From positions 124,001 through 188,000 of the forward strand of contig JAWKUK010000004.1 in NCBI GenBank assembly GCA_041398605.1: a stretch of DNA of 64,000 nucleotides, written 5' to 3'. Position 1 is the stretch's first letter, and every line of letters begins with the position of its first letter. Source of the stretch: JAWKUK01 sp041398605 (GTDB lineage Bacteria > Planctomycetota > UBA1135 > GCA-002686595). The translations under genes were made by a program, and so were the position numbers. Positions 25,152 through 35,272 of the stretch are shown piece by piece. The notes under the pieces were generated by a model, which was not told the origin of the DNA, did no database searches, and saw only the letters and a list, made by a program, of their open reading frames with translations.

Positions 25152-27163
25152 TCAGTCGTCGGCGTGCTCGGTGCCGATCGCGGCCAGAACTTTTTCTGCT
25201 CGGGCAGCGGCAGCGGGGCGTAGCGCGCGAATCGGAGCGAATAGTGCCCCTGCCCGGCGGTCTGGGACTTCAGCTCTCGGTGGTACGTCAAGAGGGTCGC
25301 CAAGGGCACCTCGGCCTCGATCCGGGTGACCTCGCCATCCCCCTCGGACTCCTGGCTCACGACGTGGCCGCGGCGGTGGCTCGTGAGGTCGCTGAAGACG
25401 GTCCCCGCGGTCCCCGTCGGCACGTGCACCTCGACGAGCATCACCGGCTCGAGCAGCGTCGGCTGCGCCTTCTCGAACGCGTCGCGCAGCGCCCGGGCAC
25501 CGGCGATCTTGAAGCTCGCCTCGTCGGAGTCCACGTCGTGGAACTTCCCGTCGTGCAGCTCGACGACGACATCGACGACCTCGCCGGGGCAGAGCACGCC
25601 CTTGTGTGCGAGCTCGCGGATCCCCTTCTCGGCCGCCGGGATGAGGTTCCGTGGGATCGCACCGCCAACGACGCTGTCGACGAACTGGAGCCCCGAGCCA
25701 GGCTCCGCGGGGCGCACGCGGACGGAGCATTCACCGAACTGGCCGCGCCCACCCGACTGCTTCTTGTGCCGGTGGTGCCCCTCTGCGGGCTTCGTGATCG
25801 TCTGGCGATAAGAGATCTTCGGCAAGTGAGTGTCCACGTGGACACCGTAACGACGCGCCAGCCGGGCGAGGACGACGTCGAGGTGCAGGTCGCTCATGCC
25901 CGAGACGACCAATTCATGCGTCTCGGGGTCGTTGCGCATGTGGAACGTCGGGTCCTCGGCCTCGAGCTTGTGTAGCGCCTCGCTCAGCTTCTGCTCGTCG
26001 TTGCGCGACTTGGCCACGATCGCGAGCGACATCGTCGCAGCGGGGACGCGCGGCGTCGGGACAACGACCGGCTCAGCACCAGCGTGGGTGAAGGCGGCCC
26101 AAGTTCCGAGGTGCTCGACCTTGGAGAAGCCGACGAGGTCACCTGCCGTCGCCGCGTCGATGGGCTCTCGGTTCTTTCCGACGAGGCGAAACAGCCCTCC
26201 GATCTTCTCGGGCTTCGCTGTGACATCGCCAGCGACACCGACGAGCGGGTCGTGCACTCCGATCCGGCCGCGGTGGATCTTCGCCAAGCAGATCTTGCCG
26301 AGGTGCGGGTCTGCGCGCACCGCGAAGACGGTCCCGGCGAGGTCCCCTTCTGGGTCGAGCTCAGCCCCGTTCGCGTCGCGCGGCGGCAGCGCAATCGGGC
26401 ATGGCGCGAAGCGACGGAGGTACTCGAGGACGTTCTCGACGCCCACGCCAGTCACAGGGTTGCACACGAGGATCGGGACCAACGTGCCGCGCGCGATCGC
26501 GTTCGGCGCGTGCTCATCGAGCTGCTCCTCCGTGAGCTCTTGGGTCTCGAGGTACCGAATGAGGAGCGCCTCGTCTTCGCAGGCGTCCATCACTCGGTCC
26601 TTGAGCCCCTGGCACCACGGGCTCGCGGGGTCGAGCAGCGTGCGGTGCACGGACGTGAAGCCCGAGCCGCTCGCGTTGGGCAGCAGCGCGGGAACGCACT
26701 CCTCTCCGAGCGCAGCGCGCAGCGCGTGCACGATCTGATCGAAGTCGGCGCTCTCGGCGTCGAGGTGCGTCACGACGATCGCGCAGCCGCGGCCCATCTG
26801 CTGGGCGAGCTGGATCTTCTGTCGGAAGTTGTAGGTCGCGACCGCCGCTGAGCTCACGACGCCGACGACGAGCTCGACGGCGAAGGTCGCCGCCTGGACT
26901 TCGGCGACAAACTCGGGATAGCCCGGCGTGTCGATCAAGGTCCACACACGGTCGCCGAAGGCGCGCGAGACCACGGACAGCGAGAGCGTGTGCTGTCGCT
27001 CATGCTCCTCGGGGTCCGTGTCGAACAGGCTCGTGCGATCCGCGACCGACCCCTTGCGTGAGGTCGCACCGATCTGGAACGCGAGGGCGTCGACGAGGGT
27101 GGTCTTGCCGGCCGAGGGGTGTCCGACAAAGGCAATGTTCCGGAGGCTGGTGAGGTTCGTCAT
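25152..27163 (-). CDS. EF-G-like translational GTPase, with a one-base frame break near the C-terminus
   Basis: This is a second elongation factor G-type GTPase (EF-G-like/FusA2 group) with five domains. The G domain has GHPSAGKTTL (~14), IDTPGYPEF, and VTHLDAE in place of the usual NKxD. Domain IV contains the RGQFGECSV region. Domain V ends QGHYSLRFARYAPLP. The start at 27163 follows a GGAGAGAG ribosome-binding site. At an A5 run (plus-strand T5, 25191-25195) the frame leaves the family. Adding one A gives the expected ending KKVLAAIGTEHADD and stop at 25152 (670 residues), whereas the uncorrected frame runs into 49 Arg/Pro-rich residues to 25040. It sits between pilT and ompA on the same strand; no functional link is known. 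Confidence 0.88.
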
Positions 27164-27407
27164 CGATCTCTCTCCACGGGTCCGGCCCCGCGGGATGGAT
27201 CGCAGGGAGGTGACGGGGCGCTCCGACTCGTGCCCCCATCGTAGTGATTTCACGCCAAATGGGCCCGCTCGCCTCCCAGGGCATCGCCCGGAGCGGGCCT
27301 GGCTGGCCCTGGAATGCACGACGGCCGAGCCCCCGACAAGGGAGCTCGGCCGAGAGGTCGAACGTAGGCGCGGTGGTGGGGACATCGCCCGCGCGCCACG
27401 GACCGAA

Positions 27408-28103
27408 TCAGGTGCCTAGCTTATGGACGACGATCTCGACGCGACGGTTCTTCGCCTTCGCCTCGGACGTGTTGCCCGGCGCGACCGGCATGTATTGCCC
27501 GTGCCCGACGACGATGAACCGCTCATCCGGCACCTGGCAGCCCGCGACCAGATAGTCGAGCACCGCCATGGCGCGCGCGACCGACAGCTCACGGTTCGAC
27601 TCGAACGTCGACTTCTTGATCGGATCGGTGTCGGTGTGCCCTTCCACGTAGAAGCGCGCGTCCTTGCCAAACTCCGACTTCAACCGCGCGGCGACCTTCT
27701 TGAGGGCGTCCTGGCCCTTGGAGGTCAGCGTCGCCTTTCCAGACGCGAAGGTGATCTCTGCGGGCATCGAGAACACGACGAGGTCGCCCCGGCTGCCGTA
27801 CGTCACGCCGGCCTCGTCGAGCTCGGGGAACGTCACGTAGCTGTTCGTCGCCGGCGCGCTCGCGTTCACCGGCGTCACCGGGCGCGAGGTCGCGCTGTCG
27901 AGCCGCGCGATCAGGTCCTGCTTCTCGAAGCTCAGGAGGTCGATGCGCTCCTGCAGCTCGACCTTCTCGCCGCGCAGGACCGCGATCTCGCGGTCACGGT
28001 CCTGGACAGAAAGTCGCATTTGCGACTCCGTCACACAGCTCGTGAAGAGCGGCCCGAGGGCCAACGGCAGTAGGACTGCCTTCAACAAGTGGATTCGTCT
28101 CAT
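27408..28103 (-). CDS. OmpA-family peptidoglycan-binding lipoprotein
   Basis: The 231-residue protein has signal peptide and lipobox LGPLFTSC (Cys23), a coiled-coil stretch (about residues 27-70), a linker, and a C-terminal OmpA/MotB domain. The domain includes FASGKATLTSKGQDALKKVA, EGHTDTDPIKKS, NRELSVARAMAVLDYLV and the conserved NRRVEI end. Such lipoproteins tether the outer membrane to peptidoglycan. The genomic setting among pilus genes is compatible with anchoring of the secretion apparatus, but this is only suggestive. Confidence 0.9.
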   Translation of the reverse strand: MRRIHLLKAVLLPLALGPLFTSCVTESQMRLSVQDRDREIAVLRGEKVELQERIDLLSFEKQDLIARLDSATSRPVTPVNASAPATNSYVTFPELDEAGVTYGSRGDLVVFSMPAEITFASGKATLTSKGQDALKKVAARLKSEFGKDARFYVEGHTDTDPIKKSTFESNRELSVARAMAVLDYLVAGCQVPDERFIVVGHGQYMPVAPGNTSEAKAKNRRVEIVVHKLGT

Positions 28104-28224
28104 GGGTCCCCCCTAGTGTGCGGCCGAGGGGGCCGCGCTCGTCTTGGTGGTGCTTGGATTGCCTGGATTCGGTGTGACCGAGCCCGCCGCACGTCCAGGG
28201 ATCCCCTCTCGATCCCAGCGGAGC

Positions 28225-29145
28225 TCACAGGCCCCACGGCAGGTACGGAGCGACATCCTTCCAAGCCAGCAGCACGATTCCAAGTCCGAGGGCGAGGTAA
28301 GGCCCGAAAGGCAGGTAACGACCCGCGATCCGGGCGATCCGGGCCGCCCGCAGCGCCCCGTACGGGCGCGCCCGACTCCGGTCCCTGCGCCGCACCTCGA
28401 GCCAGTATCGGAGCATGTTCAGGACCCCGAAGATCGACGCGACGAAGACCGCGATCAGCAACGCGACGAGCACGCCCCCCGGCCCGACCAGCGCCCCGCC
28501 CGCCCCCATCAGCTTCACGTCGCCAAAGCCCATGGCCTCGGTGCCGTACGCCTTGGAGCCGAGCCAGCCGATCGCGTAGAGCACGCCGGCGCCGACCGCC
28601 ATGCCGGCGAAGCACCCGATCAGCGCCGCAGGGCCGTCGACGACGCCGCCACCCGCGAAGCGCTGGGCGACCAGCGTGTCCGCATGGATGGAGGGCACCA
28701 AGAAGCACAGGAACGGCGCCAGGAACATGCCGCCCTTCGACACCTGGTCCGGGATCTCGAAGCGCTCGAAGTCGACGAACGTCGCGACCAGCAGCGCGGA
28801 GAGCCAGTAGGAGCGTACGAGCAGCAGCCCCCACTCGCCCGGCGGCGTCAGCTTGGCAACGACGAACCACAGGACCCCGGTCAAGAGCTCGACCAGCGGA
28901 TACCGCCAGTGCACCGGCGCCGCGCAGTGCCGGCAGCGGGCGCGTTGCAGCACCCAGGAGAGCACCGGCAGGTTCTCACGCCAGGTGAGCTGGGCGCGAC
29001 ACTTCGGGCAGTACGACCGCCTCGGCGAGAAGACCGATTGGTCATCCAACGGGAAGCGGTGGATGCAGACGTTCAGGAACGAGCCCACACAGAGCCCAAA
29101 GAGGCTCCACCAGACGAGCACGAAGGTCGGCGAGAGGTCGGGCAT
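28225..29145 (-). CDS. pilD: Prepilin leader peptidase / N-methyltransferase
   Basis: This inner-membrane aspartic protease cleaves prepilins after Gly and N-methylates the new N-terminus. The 306-residue polytopic protein has the N-terminal GSFLNVCIHRFP motif and the cytoplasmic zinc tetracysteine CPKC...CRHC (about 46-73). The two catalytic aspartates lie in DFERFEIPD (~125) and GFGDVKL (~207). Seven to eight membrane helices are evident. Its substrate is probably the pilin encoded at 19857-20627. Confidence 0.94.
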   Translation of the reverse strand: MPDLSPTFVLVWWSLFGLCVGSFLNVCIHRFPLDDQSVFSPRRSYCPKCRAQLTWRENLPVLSWVLQRARCRHCAAPVHWRYPLVELLTGVLWFVVAKLTPPGEWGLLLVRSYWLSALLVATFVDFERFEIPDQVSKGGMFLAPFLCFLVPSIHADTLVAQRFAGGGVVDGPAALIGCFAGMAVGAGVLYAIGWLGSKAYGTEAMGFGDVKLMGAGGALVGPGGVLVALLIAVFVASIFGVLNMLRYWLEVRRRDRSRARPYGALRAARIARIAGRYLPFGPYLALGLGIVLLAWKDVAPYLPWGL

Positions 29146-29425
29146 GGGTCCTTGTGGATCGGCTGGAACGTCTCTTGTCGTGAGGACTTAGGGCTCGCGC
29201 GAGCTTCACGTCGGTCTGGGCAGCGCGCGCGCGCCACCGGGCAAGGCGCCGAAACGCAGGCCTGGTCGATCCATTCCGAGCTTCGGCAACGCAGTCAGGT
29301 GGCAGGAGAGCCCCGCACAGGCCGCTGGGATCCTTGCGCGAGCCTCTTGGGCGACCCTGGCAGCCTGCACCATGGGAGCCGGCGGGCGGGGTCTCCGCCC
29401 CACGCGCGCGCGGGCAGGCCCTGGG

Positions 29426-31318
29426 TCATCGGGGGGACCAGGCAAGGCGGACGCGGTCGACAAACGGCGGGTCCCAGGGCATCGCGAGGCCCGCGGGCGC
29501 CGGGGGGTCGAGCACGCCGTCCGGCCCCGCGCTTGCCCCCGCGCCTGGGCGCGCGAGGATCCGCAGCTCGATGACGACGCGGCACGCGCCGCTGGGCAGC
29601 TCCCAGGGCCGGGAGACGAGGACAGAGCGCCCCACCACATCCCCGGGCGGCAGCTCGCGCGGGGCGAAGTGCACGAGCCACTCGCCCTCGGTCCCACCTC
29701 CGATGGCCTCATGTTCGCGCCAGCGCCCAGGGGTCTCGTTGCGCGGCAGCGGCGAGCTGACCACCGAGTAGACCAGCGGCTCGCGCAGTGGGTTCTCGAG
29801 GGGCGCGTCCATGTCGAGCCCCGGCGCGCGGGACGGCGGCATGCGGCGCGGCGGGTCGAGGGTCGCGTCAAAGCCGCCCTCGCCCAGGATCCAGAGCTGC
29901 TTCTGGGCGGCCCCATCGAGCGTCACGTGGCCGCCGCCTCGCACACGCCCGCCTGCGACGAGCAGGGTCGGTGAATCGACCTCGACGACACCGTCGATCA
30001 CGAGGTCGCCGCCCGCGATGATGACGGTCCATGGCGCGTCCTCCTGGGCAGCGGCGGCGAGGAACTGGGAGAGCCCCTGGCGCACCTTCGGACCGCCTAG
30101 CCCGCGTTCGAACATCGGTCGAGGCGCGGCACCTTCGACCCGGCGCCGCAAGCGTCCGGTCAGCTCCATGCGCCCCTGCGCTCGGAGCACGACGAGGCCC
30201 TCCGCGGGCAGGTCCTGGACGACGCCGGCGGGCAAGTCCAAGCGCGTGGCGCGCAGATCGCGCTGCTCCAGCGGGCGCCCCTCGAGCGTCACGCGCCCGG
30301 CGCTCCCATCCCCCGCCGCCGCGGGGTAGCGCACGCTGACACGCCCGTCGGAGGACCAAAACGCGGTCCCGTCGGAGCCCTCCAGCACGAGCGGCAGCGC
30401 GTCTTGGTCCTCGACAAATTCGAGGGCGACCTCGTCGCGTTGCTCTTCGCTCCCGACGATGACTTTGAGCCCCTCGTGGGGCAGCCGTGCCACGGTGCCG
30501 CCGCGGAAATCGGTCGGGGGCCGACTCCCGGCGCCGACGCCCCCCTTGAGCGTGTAGGTCCCCGGCTCGAGCGGGCGGCCGGAGCTCTGCTCCAGGTGCA
30601 GCGCGAGCAACGCGCGGGGTTCCAGGGTGGTGGCGACCTGTTCGTCGTCGAAGTTGCGCAGGAGCTCGAGGCGCACCGGAAAGGCGACCGCCAAGCGCTC
30701 GTCGAAGATCCAGAAGTACTCGTCATCGAGCGACGACGGGTCGATCGGCTCCAAGCACTCCAACACAAGCGGCTCCCCCGGCTCCAGCGGCCGTCCCAGC
30801 GGGAGCCCCGGGTCGTTCTGACGCCACTTCAGCGGCGAGGAGCGGTTGGGCGTCGCGTCGTGGAACATGAAGCCTGGGGCGTCACGATCGACGACTCGGA
30901 GGTGAATCCGCTGCGAGCCGATCAGCCAGCGCCCGTCGAGCGAGCGCAGCCCCGATGGGGCAGGGAAACCTCGCAGGATGAGCTCGAGCTGTTCGCCGGG
31001 CTCGAAGCCGCCGCCGGTGAGGTCTCGCTCGAGGATCGGCGCGGGCGAGAACTCGAGGGCGGTGCCGTTGACGACCTTCCAGTCCCCCGCCGCTTCGCGG
31101 CCGCCTGCGCCTCGCAAGCTCAAGGTGTGCCGGTTGACCGTGCTCGGATCGAGGACCCCGTCGAAGATCAGCGTGAACTCTTCGTTCAGCAGCAACGTCT
31201 CGCCAGGGTCACTCGGGAATGACACGAGCCGCATCTCCTGCGACGCAGCCTCATCCTCGCTGCAAGCGACGAGTCCCGCTGCCAACAGGGCGACCAAGGC
31301 GCAACGCATGCGGCGCAT
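29426..31318 (-). CDS. Large predicted lipoprotein with Ig-like domain, companion of the next two
   Basis: The 630-residue protein has a lipoprotein signal (ALVALLAAGLVACS). The N-terminal segment EEFTLIFDGVLDPSTVNRHTLSL is an SbsA/Big_5-like Ig strand pattern shared with the neighbouring giant lipoproteins. A later part (TVIIAGGDLVIDGVVEVDSPTLLVAGG) resembles the beta-helical motif of those proteins but without their long glycine runs. ATG at 31318 gives a normal signal peptide. It is last of three co-directional secreted-protein genes and probably belongs to the same surface structure. Function unknown. Confidence 0.75.
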   Translation of the reverse strand: MRRMRCALVALLAAGLVACSEDEAASQEMRLVSFPSDPGETLLLNEEFTLIFDGVLDPSTVNRHTLSLRGAGGREAAGDWKVVNGTALEFSPAPILERDLTGGGFEPGEQLELILRGFPAPSGLRSLDGRWLIGSQRIHLRVVDRDAPGFMFHDATPNRSSPLKWRQNDPGLPLGRPLEPGEPLVLECLEPIDPSSLDDEYFWIFDERLAVAFPVRLELLRNFDDEQVATTLEPRALLALHLEQSSGRPLEPGTYTLKGGVGAGSRPPTDFRGGTVARLPHEGLKVIVGSEEQRDEVALEFVEDQDALPLVLEGSDGTAFWSSDGRVSVRYPAAAGDGSAGRVTLEGRPLEQRDLRATRLDLPAGVVQDLPAEGLVVLRAQGRMELTGRLRRRVEGAAPRPMFERGLGGPKVRQGLSQFLAAAAQEDAPWTVIIAGGDLVIDGVVEVDSPTLLVAGGRVRGGGHVTLDGAAQKQLWILGEGGFDATLDPPRRMPPSRAPGLDMDAPLENPLREPLVYSVVSSPLPRNETPGRWREHEAIGGGTEGEWLVHFAPRELPPGDVVGRSVLVSRPWELPSGACRVVIELRILARPGAGASAGPDGVLDPPAPAGLAMPWDPPFVDRVRLAWSPR

Positions 31319-31513
31319 TGCACCAAAGCGCGCCACTGGCACGCCACCTCGAATCCCTGGCTCGCGCTCAGGATCGCCGCCTTCGCCTCGGCGCTGCGCG
31401 GCGTCGCCGCTCGAACGGCCGCGAGGCCCGGGTGTCGCAGTGGACACCCGGGCCTGCGTGGCGAGAGGCGCCCCGTGTGCTGGGTCACGCCTCCATTGAC
31501 GCCTACGGGCGCA

Positions 31514-34500
31514 TCAGAAGCGGAACGGGATCCGCAGGAAGTCGAGCGCCGGGCGCGGCGCGGCCAGGTTGATGCCTTGGAGACCGTCCTGGTTCAGGTC
31601 GAACTCGACGCGGAACCGGATGAAGTCCCAGTTGGTCGCGTTGAGGTCGGTGATGTCCGGGGTCAGCTCGCCCGCGTTGACCGTCACGCTGTAGCGCGCG
31701 TCTTCATCCGGCAGCCCGGTGATCGGGTCGATGTTGGTCGCGTCGAAGGTGATGCGCACCGACGTGTTCGAGGGGTAGCTGCCAACGACTCCGGCCGCGA
31801 GGACCTGGAAGTAGTTCGGGATCAGCCCAACCTCGCTGTTCGCCCCGTACTGAAGGACGCCCTCGGGCAGCGTCACGTTGCCAAGCTCGACCGTCAGTGC
31901 GACGCGATCATTGACCTCGTCGTACACCGCATCAAGGACGCGGTAGTCGAAGAACTCCGTCGGAGTGACCGAATCCCGGATGCGGACGGTGAAGTTCCGC
32001 ATCAACGCATCGTTCTTCTCGTAGATCGTGTCGAGTCCCGACGCGTCGAGCGTGATCACGTTGTTGCCCGTGAGGAACGGGACCGTCGTCTGACCGGTCA
32101 CGATCGAAGCGTACGCGATCGCAGGAGCCAGCTCTTGGACCGTGGTGCCGTTGCGCTCCACGATGCCACGCTCGGGGAGCGTCGCCGCGACCTGGTCCGT
32201 GCCGTCGAACTGGAACAAGACCTGGTTCGTCGAGCCATCGCTGTTGCGACGGGCTTCGCCGAGCGCGATCCACTTCGAGAGCGCCTCCGACTCGTCGCCG
32301 AAGAACGGGATCATCTGGTTCGGCGCGACGGTCGGACGCGACCAGCCGAGCGGCGGCGGCGCGACCGAGAACGTGATGTCGTTGCCGTTCCCGTAGAGGC
32401 CCGGAGCGTTCGGGAACAGGATCTGAGCGTTCAGGTTCGTCGCGTGCAGCTGAATGATGCCGGGGCCACCGTCACCGCCCGCGCCCGGGGTCGTCCCGAC
32501 CGGGTCCGTGGGCGAGCCCGTGTTGCACGCAGTGAACGAGTTGTTGGCTGGCGTGTTGCCGAGTGGCGGGACGGTCGTCAAACCCTCAAAGGCAGACTCC
32601 GGGATCGCGTCGACCTTCCAGTCACGGCGACCCGAGGCGTTGGCGCCACACCGGTCATCCTTGCCCGCGCCGCCCTGGCCGCCCATCGCGCTCAGCGGAC
32701 GGAACGGGTGACGGAGCTGGGCCGGCGGGTCGGTGTAGAACGGCAGCGCCTGGTTGAAGCCAGCGCCCTCGGCGACCTCGGCCTCGCAAACGATCTGCGC
32801 CGCGCTCGAGAGCACGATGTGACCGCCGGAGCCGCCACCACCGCCGCCGCCGACGCGGTCGAACAGGTAGGTGTTCTCGCCTGCGCCGCCATACCCACCG
32901 TCAGCCGACAACGTGCCCGTCGGAGAGATCCGGATCTCGCCGATGGCGAGGATCTGGATGCCGCCGGCGCCGCCGCCGCCGCCAGAGGCCTTCTCGTCGC
33001 CGCCAATGTTGAACGGCGTCACCGGGAACTGGTTCGCGTTGATGGCGTCGCCGCCAGCGCCGCCACCCGAGCCGGCCCACACCTTGGTGAGCTCACCGAT
33101 GATGATCCGCGAGGGCTCGAGCACCGAGCCGCCGCCCCCGAGGACCGGCGCCGTGCGCATGACGCCGAGGAAGTCGTTGTCGTCGAACTGGTCGAAGAAC
33201 GGGAACGGACCGAGCGTGCCACCGACCGCGCGCTGCGTCTGGCTCACGGCGCCCGTGCCGCCAGCGCCGCCCGGGAAGCCCGGCTCGGCGTCGAAGCCGA
33301 TCAGCGACTGGCAGCGCACAAACGCGCCGCCCGGCTCGATGTAGCGCGTGTCCTGGCCGAAGCGACCACCGCCGCCACCGCCGCCGCGGCGACGGTCGAC
33401 GTTGCCCGGCGCGTACGACGACTCACCGCCGCCGCCACCGAAGGACGCGCGTTGGAACGCGCCGTAGCCCGGCCCCCCACGGGGGGTCGACTGCGAGGTC
33501 AGGTAGGACCCGGTACCGCCCGTGCCACCACCCGCGTTGCCCGTTGCACCAGGCTCGGGCTGGTTCGTTGTGTTCAGCGTCTTCACGCCCGGGTTGTTGC
33601 CGCCGTTGAGGCTGACAATGCCGCGGATGTCGACCGCGCCGGTCGCGAGGATCGTGACCGTGTTCGGGCCGACGAACACGAGCGTGCCGCCCTCCTCGAC
33701 GGTCATGTTGCGCACGTCGACGACGCCGTTGATGACCGTCTGCTGGGTGCCGATGCCGCCCGGGCCACCGGAGATCTGGTCGGCTGCCGTGTCGACGAAG
33801 ATCGTCTGGCCGGAGCGGATGACCCAGTCGAACGTACCGCTCGGACCGCCCGTACCAGCGAAGTTGAACGACGGCTCGACGACGCCATTGCCCCACGTCG
33901 CGCGCGGCTTGGTCGAGTCGGCGAGCAGGTCCTCGCGCGAGTTGATGCCGCCACCTCCAAAGGTGAACGACTCCACGATCTCGTCAGCGCCCTCGAGGAG
34001 CGCGGGCGGCATGACGCTGAAGTCGTCGACCTCGACCGAGTTGAGGCGCACGAAGTTGACGAGGTCCGACTGAACCGCGTCCCCCGTGAGGTCCTCGAAC
34101 CCGTCGCGGACATTGATGCGCAGCGGGACACCCTGGGGCAGGATGCCCTTGGGCGTGACGCGCACGGACGATCCGATCGAAGTGCAGTTGTCGAGCAGCT
34201 CAATCTCCGTCTGGAGCGGCTGCCAGCTGCCCGAGGGCAGACGGTACTCGTAGCGGATCCGGTTCGCCGAGACGTTGTTCGGGGAGGCGTTCACCGGCTG
34301 GTTGAACTGGAGCACGACCTCGAACTGCTCTTCGGTGCGGCTGTAGAGGTTCAGCGGCACATCGCTCGTGATCTCACCTTGCTGCGTCGCCGTATTCAGG
34401 CGCAGGTACTGGCGCGTGCTGGGGTCCCCACCGAACTCGACGTACGTCACGTTCGTCGAGTTGAGCGGGACGCCGCCGAGGCCGCGGATCAGGACCGCGG

Positions 34501-35062
34501 GCGGACCAGCGACCTGGTCCACGAACAGCTCGACCGGATCGTTTGAATCCGGGGTCTGGAACGACACGGTGATCCCGGTCAAGACGGGGTTGCCCGCCGT
34601 GTCGCGCACCGTCACGCCGCTCGTGTCGCTGCCGACGACGACCAGCAAGTACACGCGGTTCTTCTGGAATCCACCGTTCGAGAACTCATCGTTCGTCGGG
34701 CACAGCGGCTGGAAGCGCACGGTGTTCCCATTGATGAGCGAGTACGTCCCGAGCGCGGGCACCCCGGTGGTGTCCGTGATCTGGATCGTGTTCGAGTTGA
34801 TCGACGAGAAGTCGACCGACCCGGTGAAGCGCACGTCGATGGGACGGTTCAGCTTCCAGACCGAGCCGTTGACCACGTTGACGCCGTCGACGATGAAGTC
34901 CGTCGTCGTCGGGTTCGTGATCGGGGAAGGCGTGCTCGAACCGCTGCAGCCAGCGAGGCCGAAGACACCGGCGGAGAGGCCAAGCAGGCAACCGGCCAGC
35001 TTGGACGCTGTGACGGAGGCCGGAGACGCGCTCGGTTTCGCGCCGCGAGGTTGGGTGCTCAT
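31514..35062 (-). CDS. Giant glycine-rich surface lipoprotein
   Basis: The 1182-residue predicted lipoprotein has signal core GCLLGLSAGVFGLAGC. The N-terminal ~350 residues are Ig-like (KLNRPIDVRFTGSVDFSSINS; FEVVLQFNQPVNASPNNVSA). A central region has beta-helix-like strands (GVVDVRNMTVEEGGTLVFVG, GAVDIRGIVSLNGGNNPG) and long Gly-rich segments (RRRGGGGGGGRFG, GGGGGGGSGGH). The C-terminal ~250 residues are another beta-rich module. It is a clear architectural paralogue of the protein at 14887-18093. The glycine segments sit at what look like turns of the helix. Expected on the cell surface; adhesive, matrix or polymer-binding roles are guesses. Confidence 0.78.
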   Translation of the reverse strand: MSTQPRGAKPSASPASVTASKLAGCLLGLSAGVFGLAGCSGSSTPSPITNPTTTDFIVDGVNVVNGSVWKLNRPIDVRFTGSVDFSSINSNTIQITDTTGVPALGTYSLINGNTVRFQPLCPTNDEFSNGGFQKNRVYLLVVVGSDTSGVTVRDTAGNPVLTGITVSFQTPDSNDPVELFVDQVAGPPAVLIRGLGGVPLNSTNVTYVEFGGDPSTRQYLRLNTATQQGEITSDVPLNLYSRTEEQFEVVLQFNQPVNASPNNVSANRIRYEYRLPSGSWQPLQTEIELLDNCTSIGSSVRVTPKGILPQGVPLRINVRDGFEDLTGDAVQSDLVNFVRLNSVEVDDFSVMPPALLEGADEIVESFTFGGGGINSREDLLADSTKPRATWGNGVVEPSFNFAGTGGPSGTFDWVIRSGQTIFVDTAADQISGGPGGIGTQQTVINGVVDVRNMTVEEGGTLVFVGPNTVTILATGAVDIRGIVSLNGGNNPGVKTLNTTNQPEPGATGNAGGGTGGTGSYLTSQSTPRGGPGYGAFQRASFGGGGGESSYAPGNVDRRRGGGGGGGRFGQDTRYIEPGGAFVRCQSLIGFDAEPGFPGGAGGTGAVSQTQRAVGGTLGPFPFFDQFDDNDFLGVMRTAPVLGGGGSVLEPSRIIIGELTKVWAGSGGGAGGDAINANQFPVTPFNIGGDEKASGGGGGAGGIQILAIGEIRISPTGTLSADGGYGGAGENTYLFDRVGGGGGGGSGGHIVLSSAAQIVCEAEVAEGAGFNQALPFYTDPPAQLRHPFRPLSAMGGQGGAGKDDRCGANASGRRDWKVDAIPESAFEGLTTVPPLGNTPANNSFTACNTGSPTDPVGTTPGAGGDGGPGIIQLHATNLNAQILFPNAPGLYGNGNDITFSVAPPPLGWSRPTVAPNQMIPFFGDESEALSKWIALGEARRNSDGSTNQVLFQFDGTDQVAATLPERGIVERNGTTVQELAPAIAYASIVTGQTTVPFLTGNNVITLDASGLDTIYEKNDALMRNFTVRIRDSVTPTEFFDYRVLDAVYDEVNDRVALTVELGNVTLPEGVLQYGANSEVGLIPNYFQVLAAGVVGSYPSNTSVRITFDATNIDPITGLPDEDARYSVTVNAGELTPDITDLNATNWDFIRFRVEFDLNQDGLQGINLAAPRPALDFLRIPFRF

Positions 35063-35272
35063 GGACGATCGATGAAGAAGGGAGATTGCCATCGCCAATG
35101 CCTGGGGGGTGCTGGAAGCGATGTTGGAACTGCGAATGGTTGGGGGGGAAGCAGGTCAGGGGGTCCAGCGCCGTTGCGCGTCGCGCCGGTTGGCGCTGGG
35201 CCCCGCGACCTCGAACCTGTTGAAGCTTGAGCCGAGCCCGAGGTGGTCACCCGAGGCGCGGCCCCTTGGGTC

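Noticed and set aside
31475..34546. Plus-strand open frame of over 1000 codons
   Set aside because: Antisense shadow of the glycine-rich lipoprotein; no motifs and unnatural Arg/Val/Asp composition.
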